Source: Methylophilus methylotrophus DSM 46235 = ATCC 53528 (GTDB lineage Bacteria > Pseudomonadota > Gammaproteobacteria > Burkholderiales > Methylophilaceae). From it: a stretch of DNA of 64,000 bases. Position numbers and translations under genes: made by a program. How positions within the stretch are numbered: position 1 is the first letter of the stretch; each line of letters begins with the position of its first letter. The notes beneath the pieces were generated by a model. That model worked only from the letters and a program-made list of their open reading frames with translations. It was not told the origin of the DNA and searched no databases. The DNA is taken from NCBI RefSeq assembly GCF_000378225.1, contig NZ_KB905141.1:1-64000 (forward strand), in the 5' to 3' direction. Shown here piece by piece: positions 10,052 to 18,134 of this stretch.

Positions 10052-10933
10052 TTATATAAATTCTTCTTCCAGTTCGCTGATGGCTTCTGCCAGCTGTATC
10101 AACCGTTGTGCTGCTTTGATGTGGTGATGCTCTACCAGCTTGTCATTGACAACGACCGTGCCACGACCGGCCTCATTTGCCTCTTTCAGGGCCTTGATGA
10201 TCAATCTGGCATGCTCAACCTCAGCACGTTGAGGCGTGTAGGCATCATTGCAATAAGCAATTTGAGCCGGATGCACCAGTGATTTGCCATCCATGCCAAT
10301 ATCACGCCCCAGACGGCAGGCATATTCAAACGAATGCATATTCTTGAAGTCGGAGGTGATGCCATCAATCACGCCTTTGCCATAAGCGCGTGCCGCCAGG
10401 ATCACCAGTGATAAAGAAGTCAGGATGGCGGAACGCTCATGTGTGACGCGGGCATGCAATTGCGAAATCAGGTCAGAGGTCGCCATCACCATACAGATCA
10501 CGCGCTCGGATGCAGCGGCAATTTCCTTGGCATTCAATACCGCGAGCGGACTTTCTATCATGACCATCATGGGGACGTTTTTGCCGCCGGCCTCATCCAG
10601 TAACTGTTGCGCCTGCAACACATCTTCGCGCGATTCTATATTAGGGAAAAGAATGGCATCTGCACCAATGTTCGCCACGGCCTGAATATCGTCATGGCCC
10701 CAGATGGAATGCAGGTCATTTACACGTATGACCACTTCTCTTTTTCCGTAACCGCCTTGTTTCACTGCATTGACTACATTGTGGCGTGACTGAATCTTGG
10801 CGTCGACCAAAATAGGGTCGCCCAGGTCAAGGATGACGGAGTCCGCTGCAAGCGTGCGTGCACGTTCCAGGTAGTGCTGATTGCAACCGGGAACATATAG
10901 CATCGAGCGCCTTGGTCTGAGTGCATATGACAT
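10052..10933 (-). CDS. CitE/Mcl-like lyase with altered LED motif
   Basis: 293 residues from the ATG at 10933, chosen for its AAAGGA site. An upstream in-frame start adds 12 unlike residues. It is the classic CitE/malyl-CoA lyase type: RSMLYVPG, VVIRVND, metal-ligand Glu in MIESP and Asp in ATSDL, and GKSLVHPAQI near residue 218. Family members split L-malyl-CoA, beta-methylmalyl-CoA or citramalyl-CoA. Oddity: the usual LDLEDAV segment reads LDLGDPI here, replacing a normally conserved active-site Glu with Gly. This may mean a shifted activity. It is the first gene of the minus-strand cluster, next to the divergent GntR regulator. Confidence 0.8.
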   Translation of the reverse strand: MSYALRPRRSMLYVPGCNQHYLERARTLAADSVILDLGDPILVDAKIQSRHNVVNAVKQGGYGKREVVIRVNDLHSIWGHDDIQAVANIGADAILFPNIESREDVLQAQQLLDEAGGKNVPMMVMIESPLAVLNAKEIAAASERVICMVMATSDLISQLHARVTHERSAILTSLSLVILAARAYGKGVIDGITSDFKNMHSFEYACRLGRDIGMDGKSLVHPAQIAYCNDAYTPQRAEVEHARLIIKALKEANEAGRGTVVVNDKLVEHHHIKAAQRLIQLAEAISELEEEFI

Positions 10934-11001
10934 AGGGTTTCCTTTGTTACGGCAAGAAATTAGATTCATTATTCATGAATAAAAAAACTCTGTCAACAAA
11001 T

Positions 11002-11022
11002 ATCTTATGTCTTATATAAGAT
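11002..11022. promoter_or_regulatory. Palindromic operator candidate in divergent promoter
   Basis: The 185-bp gap between the lyase gene and the GntR gene is AT-rich. It holds a perfect 12-bp palindrome TCTTATATAAGA (11010-11021), overlapping an inverted repeat ATCTTAT...ATAAGAT (11002-11008, 11016-11022). AT-rich palindromes between divergent genes are typical of GntR/HutC operators, so self-regulation and control of the mch-prp cluster are likely but inferred. Confidence 0.5.
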
Positions 11023-11118
11023 ATAAAATAGTGGACAACAGAAAAGCGCTATGATATAAATTAAAAAACTTACTCAGATGCGAAATAAATGGTGTCATTC
11101 ATGAACGGAGTCGAATCA

Positions 11119-11853
11119 ATGGATAAACAGTTAGGATCACCGAGTTACCGGCCGCTGTATGACCAGATCAAAGTGCTGATTACGCAAAGCCTGATCGGCG
11201 GGGAATGGCGTCCCGGAGACATGATTCCGAGTGAGATTGATCTTGCGCAAAGATATAAGGTCAGCCAGGGCACAGTACGCAAGGCGATTGATAGCCTTGC
11301 CACAGAAAATATCCTGATCCGCCGCCAGGGCAAGGGTACTTTTGTTGCGACGCACAACCAGGACGATGTCAAGCTGCGCTTTTTGCGCCTGACCGCAGAA
11401 AATGGCCAGAAAGAAATGTTGCAGAACGAATTTCTTTCCTGCGTTAAAAGCAAGGCCAGTGTGCATATTGGCAAGGTACTGGAAATGAAAGCGGGCGCGA
11501 CGACGATAGACGTAAAGCGCTTGCTAACTTTTTCCGGCCGTCCCCTGATTTATGACCATATCATCGTGCCAGCTGCTCCCTTTAAGGGCTTGAATAGAGC
11601 CAAGGTGGAGGAGAGCAATGGCTCCATGTACAGCATGTATGAGTCACAGTTTGGTATCCGCATGATACGCGCGGAAGAACGTATCAAGGCGGTGGCTGCC
11701 GACGCTGAAGTCGCCAAGGCGCTGGGTTTGAAAGAAGGCTACCCGCTGCTGAGTATAGAGCGTGTGTCGTTTACTTATGGCGATAAGCCCATGGAGTGGC
11801 GTTTGGGCTTGTGTCTTACGGACGATCACCACTACATGAGCGAATTGGAATGA
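11119..11853 (+). CDS. GntR/HutC-family transcription regulator
   Basis: 244 residues from the ATG at 11119, chosen because GGAG lies 10 bp upstream and the HTH begins at once. ATGs at 11089 and 11101 are alternatives. The N-terminal winged helix-turn-helix (about residues 7-73) has the typical PLYDQIK, GDMIPSE, VSQGTVRKAIDSL and GKGTFV segments. The C-terminal part (about 95-244) is a UTRA ligand-binding domain of HutC type, which senses small carboxylates or sugars. Its position, divergent from the mch-prpBCD cluster and upstream of the malic enzyme-sdh genes, suggests control of one or both in response to a pathway acid or CoA ester. The ligand cannot be read from sequence. Confidence 0.9.
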   Translation: MDKQLGSPSYRPLYDQIKVLITQSLIGGEWRPGDMIPSEIDLAQRYKVSQGTVRKAIDSLATENILIRRQGKGTFVATHNQDDVKLRFLRLTAENGQKEMLQNEFLSCVKSKASVHIGKVLEMKAGATTIDVKRLLTFSGRPLIYDHIIVPAAPFKGLNRAKVEESNGSMYSMYESQFGIRMIRAEERIKAVAADAEVAKALGLKEGYPLLSIERVSFTYGDKPMEWRLGLCLTDDHHYMSELE

Positions 11854-11977
11854 TCGAAAACGCTTCATCAGCAGCGTTGGACTTCGCTTGCCGTGCCATC
11901 TGCACTGTCTGCGCTTGTCCGCCTTGCTGCTGAAGTTTTTGAATTATTCAAAAAAATAGAAAACCCAAGGAGAAGTC

Positions 11978-13180
11978 ATGGACGATTTAAAGCAACGCGC
12001 GCTGGATTACCACCAGTTTCCCAAGCCAGGCAAACTGAGCGTGGAGTCGTCCAAGCCTTGTGCGACACAGCAGGATTTATCGCTGGCCTATACGCCTGGC
12101 GTAGCGGAGCCGGTACGTGAAATTGAGGTCGACCCGGCAAATGCCTATAAATACACCAATAAAGGTAACCTGGTGGCGGTGATCACTGACGGTACTGCGG
12201 TGCTGGGCTTGGGGAATGTAGGTGCCTTGGCAGGCAAACCCGTCATGGAGGGCAAGGGCGTATTGTTTAAACGCTTTGCCGACATTGATGTGTTTGATAT
12301 TGAAGTCAATGCAGCTACGCCGGATGAGTTTATCCAGACCGTAGTGAACATAGCGCCGACATTTGGCGGCATTAACCTGGAAGATATTGCCGCGCCGCAC
12401 TGTTTTTATATTGAAAGCGAACTGAAAAAACGCCTGGATATCCCGGTGTTCCATGACGACCAGCATGGCACGGCTGTGATTGTGGCAGCAGCCTTGTTGA
12501 ATGCGCTTGAGCTCCAGGGCAAAACATTGCCTCGTGCAAAAATCGTGTTTTTAGGCGCGGGAGCGGCAGGTTGCTCTTGTGCCAAGCTGCTTAAATTAAT
12601 GGGTGCAACCGATATCACCATGGTTGATCGTAAAGGCGTGGTCGATACGAGCCGTGATGATTTACATGACAACAACCGTGAGCTTGCCATTGCACCTGGC
12701 AAAGTCAGCACACTCGCGGAGGCCATGCAGGGTGCCGATGTATTTATTGGGGTGTCTGCAAAAAATGGCCTGGCGCCAGAACTGGTGACCACCATGGCAG
12801 CTAAGCCGGTGATTTTTGCCCTGGCCAATCCTGATCCTGAAATTTTGCCCGACCAGGTGTTTGCCTTGCGTGATGACGTGATTATGGCCACCGGCCGCAG
12901 TGATTTCCCTAACCAGGTGAATAATGCTTTGTGTTTCCCTTATTTGTTCCGTGGTGCATTGGATGCCCAGGCCAAACAGATTACCGAGCAGATGAAAGTA
13001 GCTGCCGCCAAGGCCCTGAGCCAACTGGCGCGCGAGCCTGTGCCGCCGCAAGTGCTAGAGGCCTATCAGCTACCGTCTTTGTCGTTTGGTAAAAACTACA
13101 TTATTCCCAAGCCATTTGATCCACGGTTGATGGAATACGTGGCAGGTGCAGTGGCACGTGCGGCCAAAGCTGGTGAGTAA
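11978..13180 (+). CDS. Malic enzyme, short form
   Basis: 400 residues: malic N-domain (SLAYTPGVAEP, VITDGTAVLGLGNVG, FHDDQHGTA) followed by the NAD(P)-binding domain with GAGAAG near residue 195 and ATGRSDFPNQVNN near 305. It decarboxylates malate to pyruvate, or runs in reverse. It lacks the C-terminal phosphotransacetylase domain of MaeB-type enzymes. AAGGAG lies just before the start. It precedes sdhC by 11 bp and so heads an operon with succinate dehydrogenase, placing malate removal beside succinate oxidation. Cofactor preference cannot be fixed by eye. Confidence 0.93.
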   Translation: MDDLKQRALDYHQFPKPGKLSVESSKPCATQQDLSLAYTPGVAEPVREIEVDPANAYKYTNKGNLVAVITDGTAVLGLGNVGALAGKPVMEGKGVLFKRFADIDVFDIEVNAATPDEFIQTVVNIAPTFGGINLEDIAAPHCFYIESELKKRLDIPVFHDDQHGTAVIVAAALLNALELQGKTLPRAKIVFLGAGAAGCSCAKLLKLMGATDITMVDRKGVVDTSRDDLHDNNRELAIAPGKVSTLAEAMQGADVFIGVSAKNGLAPELVTTMAAKPVIFALANPDPEILPDQVFALRDDVIMATGRSDFPNQVNNALCFPYLFRGALDAQAKQITEQMKVAAAKALSQLAREPVPPQVLEAYQLPSLSFGKNYIIPKPFDPRLMEYVAGAVARAAKAGE

Positions 13181-13191
13181 GAGCATTTAGC

Positions 13192-13581
13192 ATGATTCTA
13201 AAAAAACAAAAAAAGCAGCGCCCAAAAAACCTGAATTTGTTCACGATCAGGTTGCCGGTCAACGCTGTGGTGTCGATCATGCACCGTGCCAGCGGCGTCG
13301 TGCTATTCCTCATCCAGCCCGTATTGCTTTGGGTATTGTACCTGTCGCTGTCGGGTGAGCAAGGTTATACAACCGTTGCCACCATGGTTGATCAATGGCC
13401 TGCCAAATTGCTCATTACCGGCCTGGCTGCGGCATTTTTGCATCATTTTTACGCCGGAATACGTCATTTGGCCATGGATGTGCACTGGATGACCACCTTG
13501 CAGAAAGCACGCTTCTCCAGCCGGGTAGTGTTGTGGCTGGTCGCGGTCACCATGCTGTTTGTGATCCGGGTGATTTGGTAG
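13192..13581 (+). CDS. sdhC: Succinate dehydrogenase cytochrome b556 subunit SdhC
   Basis: 129 residues with three predicted membrane helices (about 30-50, 66-90 and 108-128). The N-terminal RPKNLNLFTIRLPVNAVVSI with HRASG matches the quinone-site segment of SdhC, and LHHFYAGIRHLAMD carries the candidate heme ligand His. It anchors SdhAB in the inner membrane and takes part in quinone reduction. It is followed by sdhD after 10 bp. Confidence 0.92.
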   Translation: MILKKQKKQRPKNLNLFTIRLPVNAVVSIMHRASGVVLFLIQPVLLWVLYLSLSGEQGYTTVATMVDQWPAKLLITGLAAAFLHHFYAGIRHLAMDVHWMTTLQKARFSSRVVLWLVAVTMLFVIRVIW

Positions 13582-13591
13582 AAAGGCCGTT

Positions 13592-13945
13592 ATGTTGCTT
13601 GAGTTACTCACGGCCAAATATCCTGGAATGCGTCGCTGGTTGACACAGCGCCTGTGTGCCGTGTCCATGGCTTTGGTGTTGGTGCTGTTTTGGATCAGGG
13701 TGGTTTGGCTGTCACCGCAGGGGTATAACGATTGGCTGGCAGTGTTTGCACCACTCTGGTGGCGCCTGCTCATGGTGTGGTTTTTTGTTTGCATGCTGCT
13801 GCATGCCTGGTTGGGAGTGCGCGATGTGCTGCGTGATTACGTGCCGCAGCTGGGAGTGAGGGCAGGGTTGCAATGGCTGGTGAATCTTGCCGTCTGGGGG
13901 AATGCATTGGCTGTGGTCTGGATTTTATTTGGAATGGATTTTTAA
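13592..13945 (+). CDS. sdhD: Succinate dehydrogenase membrane anchor SdhD
   Basis: 117 residues with three membrane helices. RLCAVSMAL after the first basic segment and [16 protein letters not shown], with the likely heme-ligand His and quinone-site residues, are typical of the SdhD hydrophobic anchor. It pairs with SdhC to hold heme b and the quinone pocket. The gene lies 10 bp after sdhC and 10 bp before the chosen sdhA start. Confidence 0.9.
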   Translation: MLLELLTAKYPGMRRWLTQRLCAVSMALVLVLFWIRVVWLSPQGYNDWLAVFAPLWWRLLMVWFFVCMLLHAWLGVRDVLRDYVPQLGVRAGLQWLVNLAVWGNALAVVWILFGMDF

Positions 13946-13955
13946 GGTGAGTGGC

Positions 13956-15743
13956 ATGGCTGATTCTCAAATGACAGGTGCAACCAATATTCAGCATCAT
14001 CAGGTAGATGCCGTCATCGTCGGTGGTGGTGGCGCAGGTTTGCGTGCCGCGCTGCAACTGGCTGAATCCGGTGCAGATGTGGCTGTGCTGTCCAAGGTGT
14101 TCCCAACCCGCTCACATACCGTCGCGGCACAAGGCGGTATCGCCGCAGCGCTGGGGAATGTGTCGGATGACAACTGGTTATGGCATATGTATGACACCAT
14201 TAAAGGGTCGGACTACCTGGGTGACCAGGATGCCATTGAGTTTATGTGCCGCAATGCCGCCAAGGCGATTATCGAGCTGGAGCATTTTGGCATGCCGTTT
14301 GACCGCCTGGAAAATGGCCGTATTTTCCAGCGCCCCTTTGGCGGCATGACCCGCAATTTTGGTGAAACCCCGATCTCCCGTACCTGTGCCGTGGCCGACC
14401 GTACCGGGCATGCCATGTTGCATACGCTGTATCAGCGCAATGTAAAAGCCAATACCCAGTTTCTGATTGAATGGTTCGCACTCGATTTGATTCGTGATGC
14501 TGATGGCGATGTTTTGGGCGTGATTGCGCTCGAAATTGAAACCGGCGATATCCACGTGATACACGCCAAAGCCACCATGCTGGCGACTGGCGGTGGTGGC
14601 CGTATTTTTCAGGCCAGTACCAATGCCTATATCAATACTGGTGATGGCCTGGGCATGGCAGCACGCGCGGGCTTGCCTTTGCAAGACATGGAGTTCTGGC
14701 AGTTTCACCCCACTGGCGTATTGAATGCCGGGGTGTTGATTACCGAAGGCGTGCGTGGTGAAGGCGGATATCTCGTCAACAGCGATGGTGAGCGTTTTAT
14801 GGAACGCTATGCCCCGAGCGCAAAAGATTTAGCCAGCCGCGATGTGGTCTCGCGTGCGATGGCGACTGAAATTAAAGAAGGCCGAGGCATAGGCAAACAC
14901 AAAGACGCGGTCTACCTCAAGCTGGACCATTTGGGTGAAGACATTATCAGCAAACGTCTGCCTGGCATCCGGGAAATCGCCAAAACCTTTGCCGGTGTGG
15001 ACCCGATTAATGACCCGATTCCTGTGGTACCGACAGCGCATTACATGATGGGCGGCATCCCGACCAATCTTGATGGCCAGGTGGTTGTCCACGATGGTCA
15101 ATCTGAACGTGTCGTAAACGGGTTGTATGCGGTAGGCGAGTGTGCTTGTGTTTCCGTACACGGAGCTAATCGTCTGGGTTCCAACTCCCTGCTGGACCTG
15201 GTGGTATTTGGCAAGGCCGCAGGTGACAAAATGGCGGCAGACATTGCAGCCAATAAAGCACACAAACCGTTACCTGCCAATGTGGCGGATGCCACGCTGG
15301 CACGTGTTGACCGTCTAGAAAGCCCCAGTGATGGCGAGAAGGTGGCGGAAGTTGGCCTGGCGATGCGTCAAACCATGCAAAAGCATTGTGGCGTGTTCCG
15401 TTTCCCTGACTTGCTGGAAGATGGCGTCGATGCCATTACACAAGTCGCCCAGCGCGCCCAGCACTTAAGAATTACCGATAAAAGCAAAGTGTTTAATACC
15501 GCCCGTGTCGAAGCGCTGGAGCTGGATAACCTTATGCAAGTCGCATTGGCGACCATGCAGGCTGCACATGCCCGGCAGGAGAGCCGCGGCGCGCATGCCC
15601 GTGAAGATTATCCCGAGCGGGACGATTCAAAGTGGCTCAGCCATTCACTATATTTTGCCAACGGTCAAAAGCTGGCTTACAAGCCTGTGCGCCTGAAGCC
15701 ATTGACTGTAGAACCATTTGAGTTGAAGAAAAGGGTGTATTGA
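13956..15743 (+). CDS. sdhA: Succinate dehydrogenase flavoprotein SdhA
   Basis: 595 residues from the ATG at 13956. An upstream in-frame ATG at 13887 would overlap sdhD and adds unlike sequence, and TAAGGTGAG supports the later start. FAD-binding [11 protein letters not shown] is near residue 24, the His of [10 protein letters not shown] that carries covalent FAD is near 51, and the substrate-binding segment [14 protein letters not shown] is near 405. It oxidises succinate to fumarate and passes electrons to SdhB. In this window it would receive succinate made by PrpB. Confidence 0.95.
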   Translation: MADSQMTGATNIQHHQVDAVIVGGGGAGLRAALQLAESGADVAVLSKVFPTRSHTVAAQGGIAAALGNVSDDNWLWHMYDTIKGSDYLGDQDAIEFMCRNAAKAIIELEHFGMPFDRLENGRIFQRPFGGMTRNFGETPISRTCAVADRTGHAMLHTLYQRNVKANTQFLIEWFALDLIRDADGDVLGVIALEIETGDIHVIHAKATMLATGGGGRIFQASTNAYINTGDGLGMAARAGLPLQDMEFWQFHPTGVLNAGVLITEGVRGEGGYLVNSDGERFMERYAPSAKDLASRDVVSRAMATEIKEGRGIGKHKDAVYLKLDHLGEDIISKRLPGIREIAKTFAGVDPINDPIPVVPTAHYMMGGIPTNLDGQVVVHDGQSERVVNGLYAVGECACVSVHGANRLGSNSLLDLVVFGKAAGDKMAADIAANKAHKPLPANVADATLARVDRLESPSDGEKVAEVGLAMRQTMQKHCGVFRFPDLLEDGVDAITQVAQRAQHLRITDKSKVFNTARVEALELDNLMQVALATMQAAHARQESRGAHAREDYPERDDSKWLSHSLYFANGQKLAYKPVRLKPLTVEPFELKKRVY

Positions 15744-15744
15744 T

Positions 15745-16491
15745 ATGCGTTTCTCCATTTACAGGTTCAACCCCGACGTAGACAAAAAGCCCTATATGCA
15801 GGACTACGATGTCCAGCTGGAAGACAGTGACCAGATGTTGCTGGATGCGCTAATGCGCATTAAAGAGTTGGACGAAACGCTGAGTATGCGTAAGTCTTGC
15901 CGTGAAGGGGTGTGTGGCAGCGATGCCATGAATATCAATGGCAAGAATGGCCTGGCCTGCATTACCAAACTCAGTGATTTGCAAGAGCCGGTAGTATTGC
16001 GGCCCATGCCCGGTTTGCCGGTGATCCGCGACCTGGTGGTCGACATGACGCAGTTCTTTGATAACTACCACTCGGTCATGCCTTATTTGCAAAATCACGA
16101 TGCGCCGCCCGAAACCGAGCGCCTGCAAAGTCCAGAAGACCGAGCGAAGCTTGATGGCTTGTATGAATGTATTTTATGTGGTGCTTGTACCACCTCTTGC
16201 CCTAGTTTCTGGTGGAACCCGGACAAATTTGTTGGCCCGGCAGGCCTCATGCAAGCCTACCGGTTTATTGCCGACAGCCGTGACCAGGAGCAGGACGCGC
16301 GCCTGGAAAACCTGGAAGACCCTTACCGTTTGTATCGTTGCCACAACATCATGAACTGTACGGATGTGTGCCCAAAAAAACTCAATCCAAACGCAGCCAT
16401 TGCGGCGATTAAAGACCTTAAGATTGAAAAAGCCAAGGCGCATAGCGAAACTAAACCGGGTAAGAAAATATTTGGTATCAAGGTGTTATAG
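15745..16491 (+). CDS. sdhB: Succinate dehydrogenase iron-sulfur subunit SdhB
   Basis: 248 residues; the ATG starts one base after the sdhA stop. Cluster ligands are in order: 2Fe-2S (SCREGVCGSDAM, about residues 51-62, with a later C), then CILCGACTTSCP and CHNIMNCTDVCPK for the 4Fe-4S and 3Fe-4S centres. It carries electrons from FAD in SdhA to quinone at SdhCD. Confidence 0.95.
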   Translation: MRFSIYRFNPDVDKKPYMQDYDVQLEDSDQMLLDALMRIKELDETLSMRKSCREGVCGSDAMNINGKNGLACITKLSDLQEPVVLRPMPGLPVIRDLVVDMTQFFDNYHSVMPYLQNHDAPPETERLQSPEDRAKLDGLYECILCGACTTSCPSFWWNPDKFVGPAGLMQAYRFIADSRDQEQDARLENLEDPYRLYRCHNIMNCTDVCPKKLNPNAAIAAIKDLKIEKAKAHSETKPGKKIFGIKVL

Positions 16492-16500
16492 GAGCAGACG

Positions 16501-16788
16501 ATGTTGAATGCTGAAATTTTACGTGAAGCAGAACAGCGGCGCCTGGCATGGCGTTGCCGCCGGGGCATGCTGGAACTGGACATTGTGTTGCAACGCTTTG
16601 TGAACGAACACTTTAGCGGCCTGACGCTGGCCGAAATGGAACAGCTAGATGCCTTGCTGGAGCTGCCAGACAATGTGTTCTGGGATTTGATTCAGGGAGT
16701 GAATCCACAAGCTGAGATGGCACGGTCTGGTGTCATCCTTGAAAAATTAAGAGCAAGCCGACCAACGGCAGAACAGGAAACCGCATGA
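16501..16788 (+). CDS. sdhE: SdhE, FAD assembly factor for succinate dehydrogenase
   Basis: 95 residues of the SdhE/YgfY family, with the signature RRGMLELD (RGxxE motif, about residues 20-27) needed for covalent flavinylation of SdhA. A GGAG site precedes the start, 9 bp after sdhB. In many beta- and gammaproteobacteria the next gene is citrate synthase; here it is a CitE-family gene whose ATG overlaps the sdhE stop. Confidence 0.92.
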   Translation: MLNAEILREAEQRRLAWRCRRGMLELDIVLQRFVNEHFSGLTLAEMEQLDALLELPDNVFWDLIQGVNPQAEMARSGVILEKLRASRPTAEQETA

Positions 16789-17915
16789 GTCAGCATATGG
16801 GAGAAGAACCAATTGCTCTGGATGCCAGGGCATTGGGCGATTACTGGCCAGGGATACAGCTATATTACCCCCCTGTGAAATATGCGCCCAGCCTGGGCAT
16901 TTATGAGGACATGGAGCAGGCGGCCAACCGCATGGTCAAGCATGCGCATTTTACCAATGCGCATACGCTTATTTTTGACCTGGAAGATGGCTGCCGTCAG
17001 AAGGAAATGAGCCGTACCTTGCTGCGCCAGGAGCTACCCAAGCTGCGCAAGGTCAATGAACGCGTCACCATTGCCATCCGGGCTAATTCTTTCCGTACCG
17101 ATGAGTACGAAGAAGACATGAAACTGGTGCGTGACATGGGCGAATATATCGATGTGGTCATGCTGGCCAAGGCGGGCGAATCGTATGGTGCAGCTGAGGT
17201 GCGTGATTTATCCAGTTTTTTGCTCAGTATCAATCCGCATATCACCATACAGCCGATCATTGAGCATCCGAAGTCGCTCAAGATTGCGCCGGATTTAATG
17301 CAATACGACACCGTGAAGCATGTGGTGTTTGGTATCCACGATTTTTCCAAAGCCTTGGGCATTCATATCACGCCCGAGCACTGGATTGAAGAGTTATTCT
17401 ACTTTATCAACCAGCTGATTTTTGAGGCGAGGATTGCCGGTAAAGGTGTGATCGGCGGCGTGGAAACGCTGATAGGCAGCAATATCATGCCCGATAAATT
17501 TGTTGAGCCGCACGATGTGCGCCGCTGGCTGGATTTGCATGGTGATAATGAGTCGCGTGTGGTGTACAAGCACGCTTGCCAGGAAGCGGCCATGGGCCTG
17601 ACCGGCAAGCAGGTGATTCACCCTGGGCATATTCACCTGTGTAAAACTGCTTATACACCGTCACCCACTGAAATCAACCAGAAAGTGGCAATCCTGAAAG
17701 CAGCGATTGAAGCGGACGCGCTGCTGGGTGGGGCGATCAAGTTTGAGGGCGAGATGCTCGATCCGCCTATGTTTGGTAAGGCGTTGCAGACTTTGTTGCG
17801 GGCACACGCATTACGCGCACTCAAAGTGAGCGACATGGAGTTTGCCCTGCATGTATTGCAGTTGATGCCGGCGCAGGTAGTTCGCCAAAACTGGCCCTAC
17901 GGCATTCTGCTTTAA
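16785..17915 (+). CDS. CitE/HpcH-family lyase, long form
   Basis: 376 residues, longer than typical CitE (about 290). It retains FDLEDGCRQ (about residues 64-72), likely metal-ligand Glu in IIEHPKS and Asp in GIHDFSKALG, and GKQVIHPGHI near 273. The ATG overlaps the sdhE stop (ATGA), so it is translationally coupled to the sdh operon. Possible activities are malyl-CoA lyase, citramalyl-CoA lyase or a malyl-CoA thioesterase (malate-synthase-like) role; sequence alone does not decide. Its place in the sdh operon, where citrate synthase is often found, argues for a central role in C4/C5-acid metabolism. Confidence 0.75.
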   Translation: MSQHMGEEPIALDARALGDYWPGIQLYYPPVKYAPSLGIYEDMEQAANRMVKHAHFTNAHTLIFDLEDGCRQKEMSRTLLRQELPKLRKVNERVTIAIRANSFRTDEYEEDMKLVRDMGEYIDVVMLAKAGESYGAAEVRDLSSFLLSINPHITIQPIIEHPKSLKIAPDLMQYDTVKHVVFGIHDFSKALGIHITPEHWIEELFYFINQLIFEARIAGKGVIGGVETLIGSNIMPDKFVEPHDVRRWLDLHGDNESRVVYKHACQEAAMGLTGKQVIHPGHIHLCKTAYTPSPTEINQKVAILKAAIEADALLGGAIKFEGEMLDPPMFGKALQTLLRAHALRALKVSDMEFALHVLQLMPAQVVRQNWPYGILL

Positions 17916-17916
17916 G

Positions 17917-18034
17917 AAATTCATTTTTAGCGCGAATTGCGTTGTTGCGCAGTGCTCGAAATGCTCATGTACTTTAAGTACATTCCGCTTTCTGCGCGCT
18001 GTGCGCCTAGCACTTCATCGCTAAATTCTGAATT
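17917..18034. repeat. Palindromic intergenic element
   Basis: This gap between the CitE-like gene and the acyl-CoA synthetase is one large imperfect inverted repeat. The outer arms are AAATTCATTTTTAGCG on the left and the complement of CGCTAAATTCTGAATTT on the right. The inner arms are GCGCAGTGCTCGAAA against TTTCTGCGCGCTGTGCGC, and the centre is the palindrome ATGTACTTTAAGTACAT (17967-17983). It looks like a short dispersed extragenic repeat and may form an mRNA hairpin that separates the two genes. A weaker relative may lie at about 35925-36040. Confidence 0.6.
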
Positions 18035-18134
18035 TAAGCGTATTGATAGGTTTGAAAAAAGCATTTTCAAAAGAAATGCATATAACAGCATCGCATCAAC
18101 CATGCGTGCATAGAGTAATTGGAAAGGTTTGAAC

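Noticed and set aside
16785-17915. Calling the gene after sdhE citrate synthase from context
   Set aside because: The sequence is clearly CitE/HpcH fold and lacks citrate synthase motifs.
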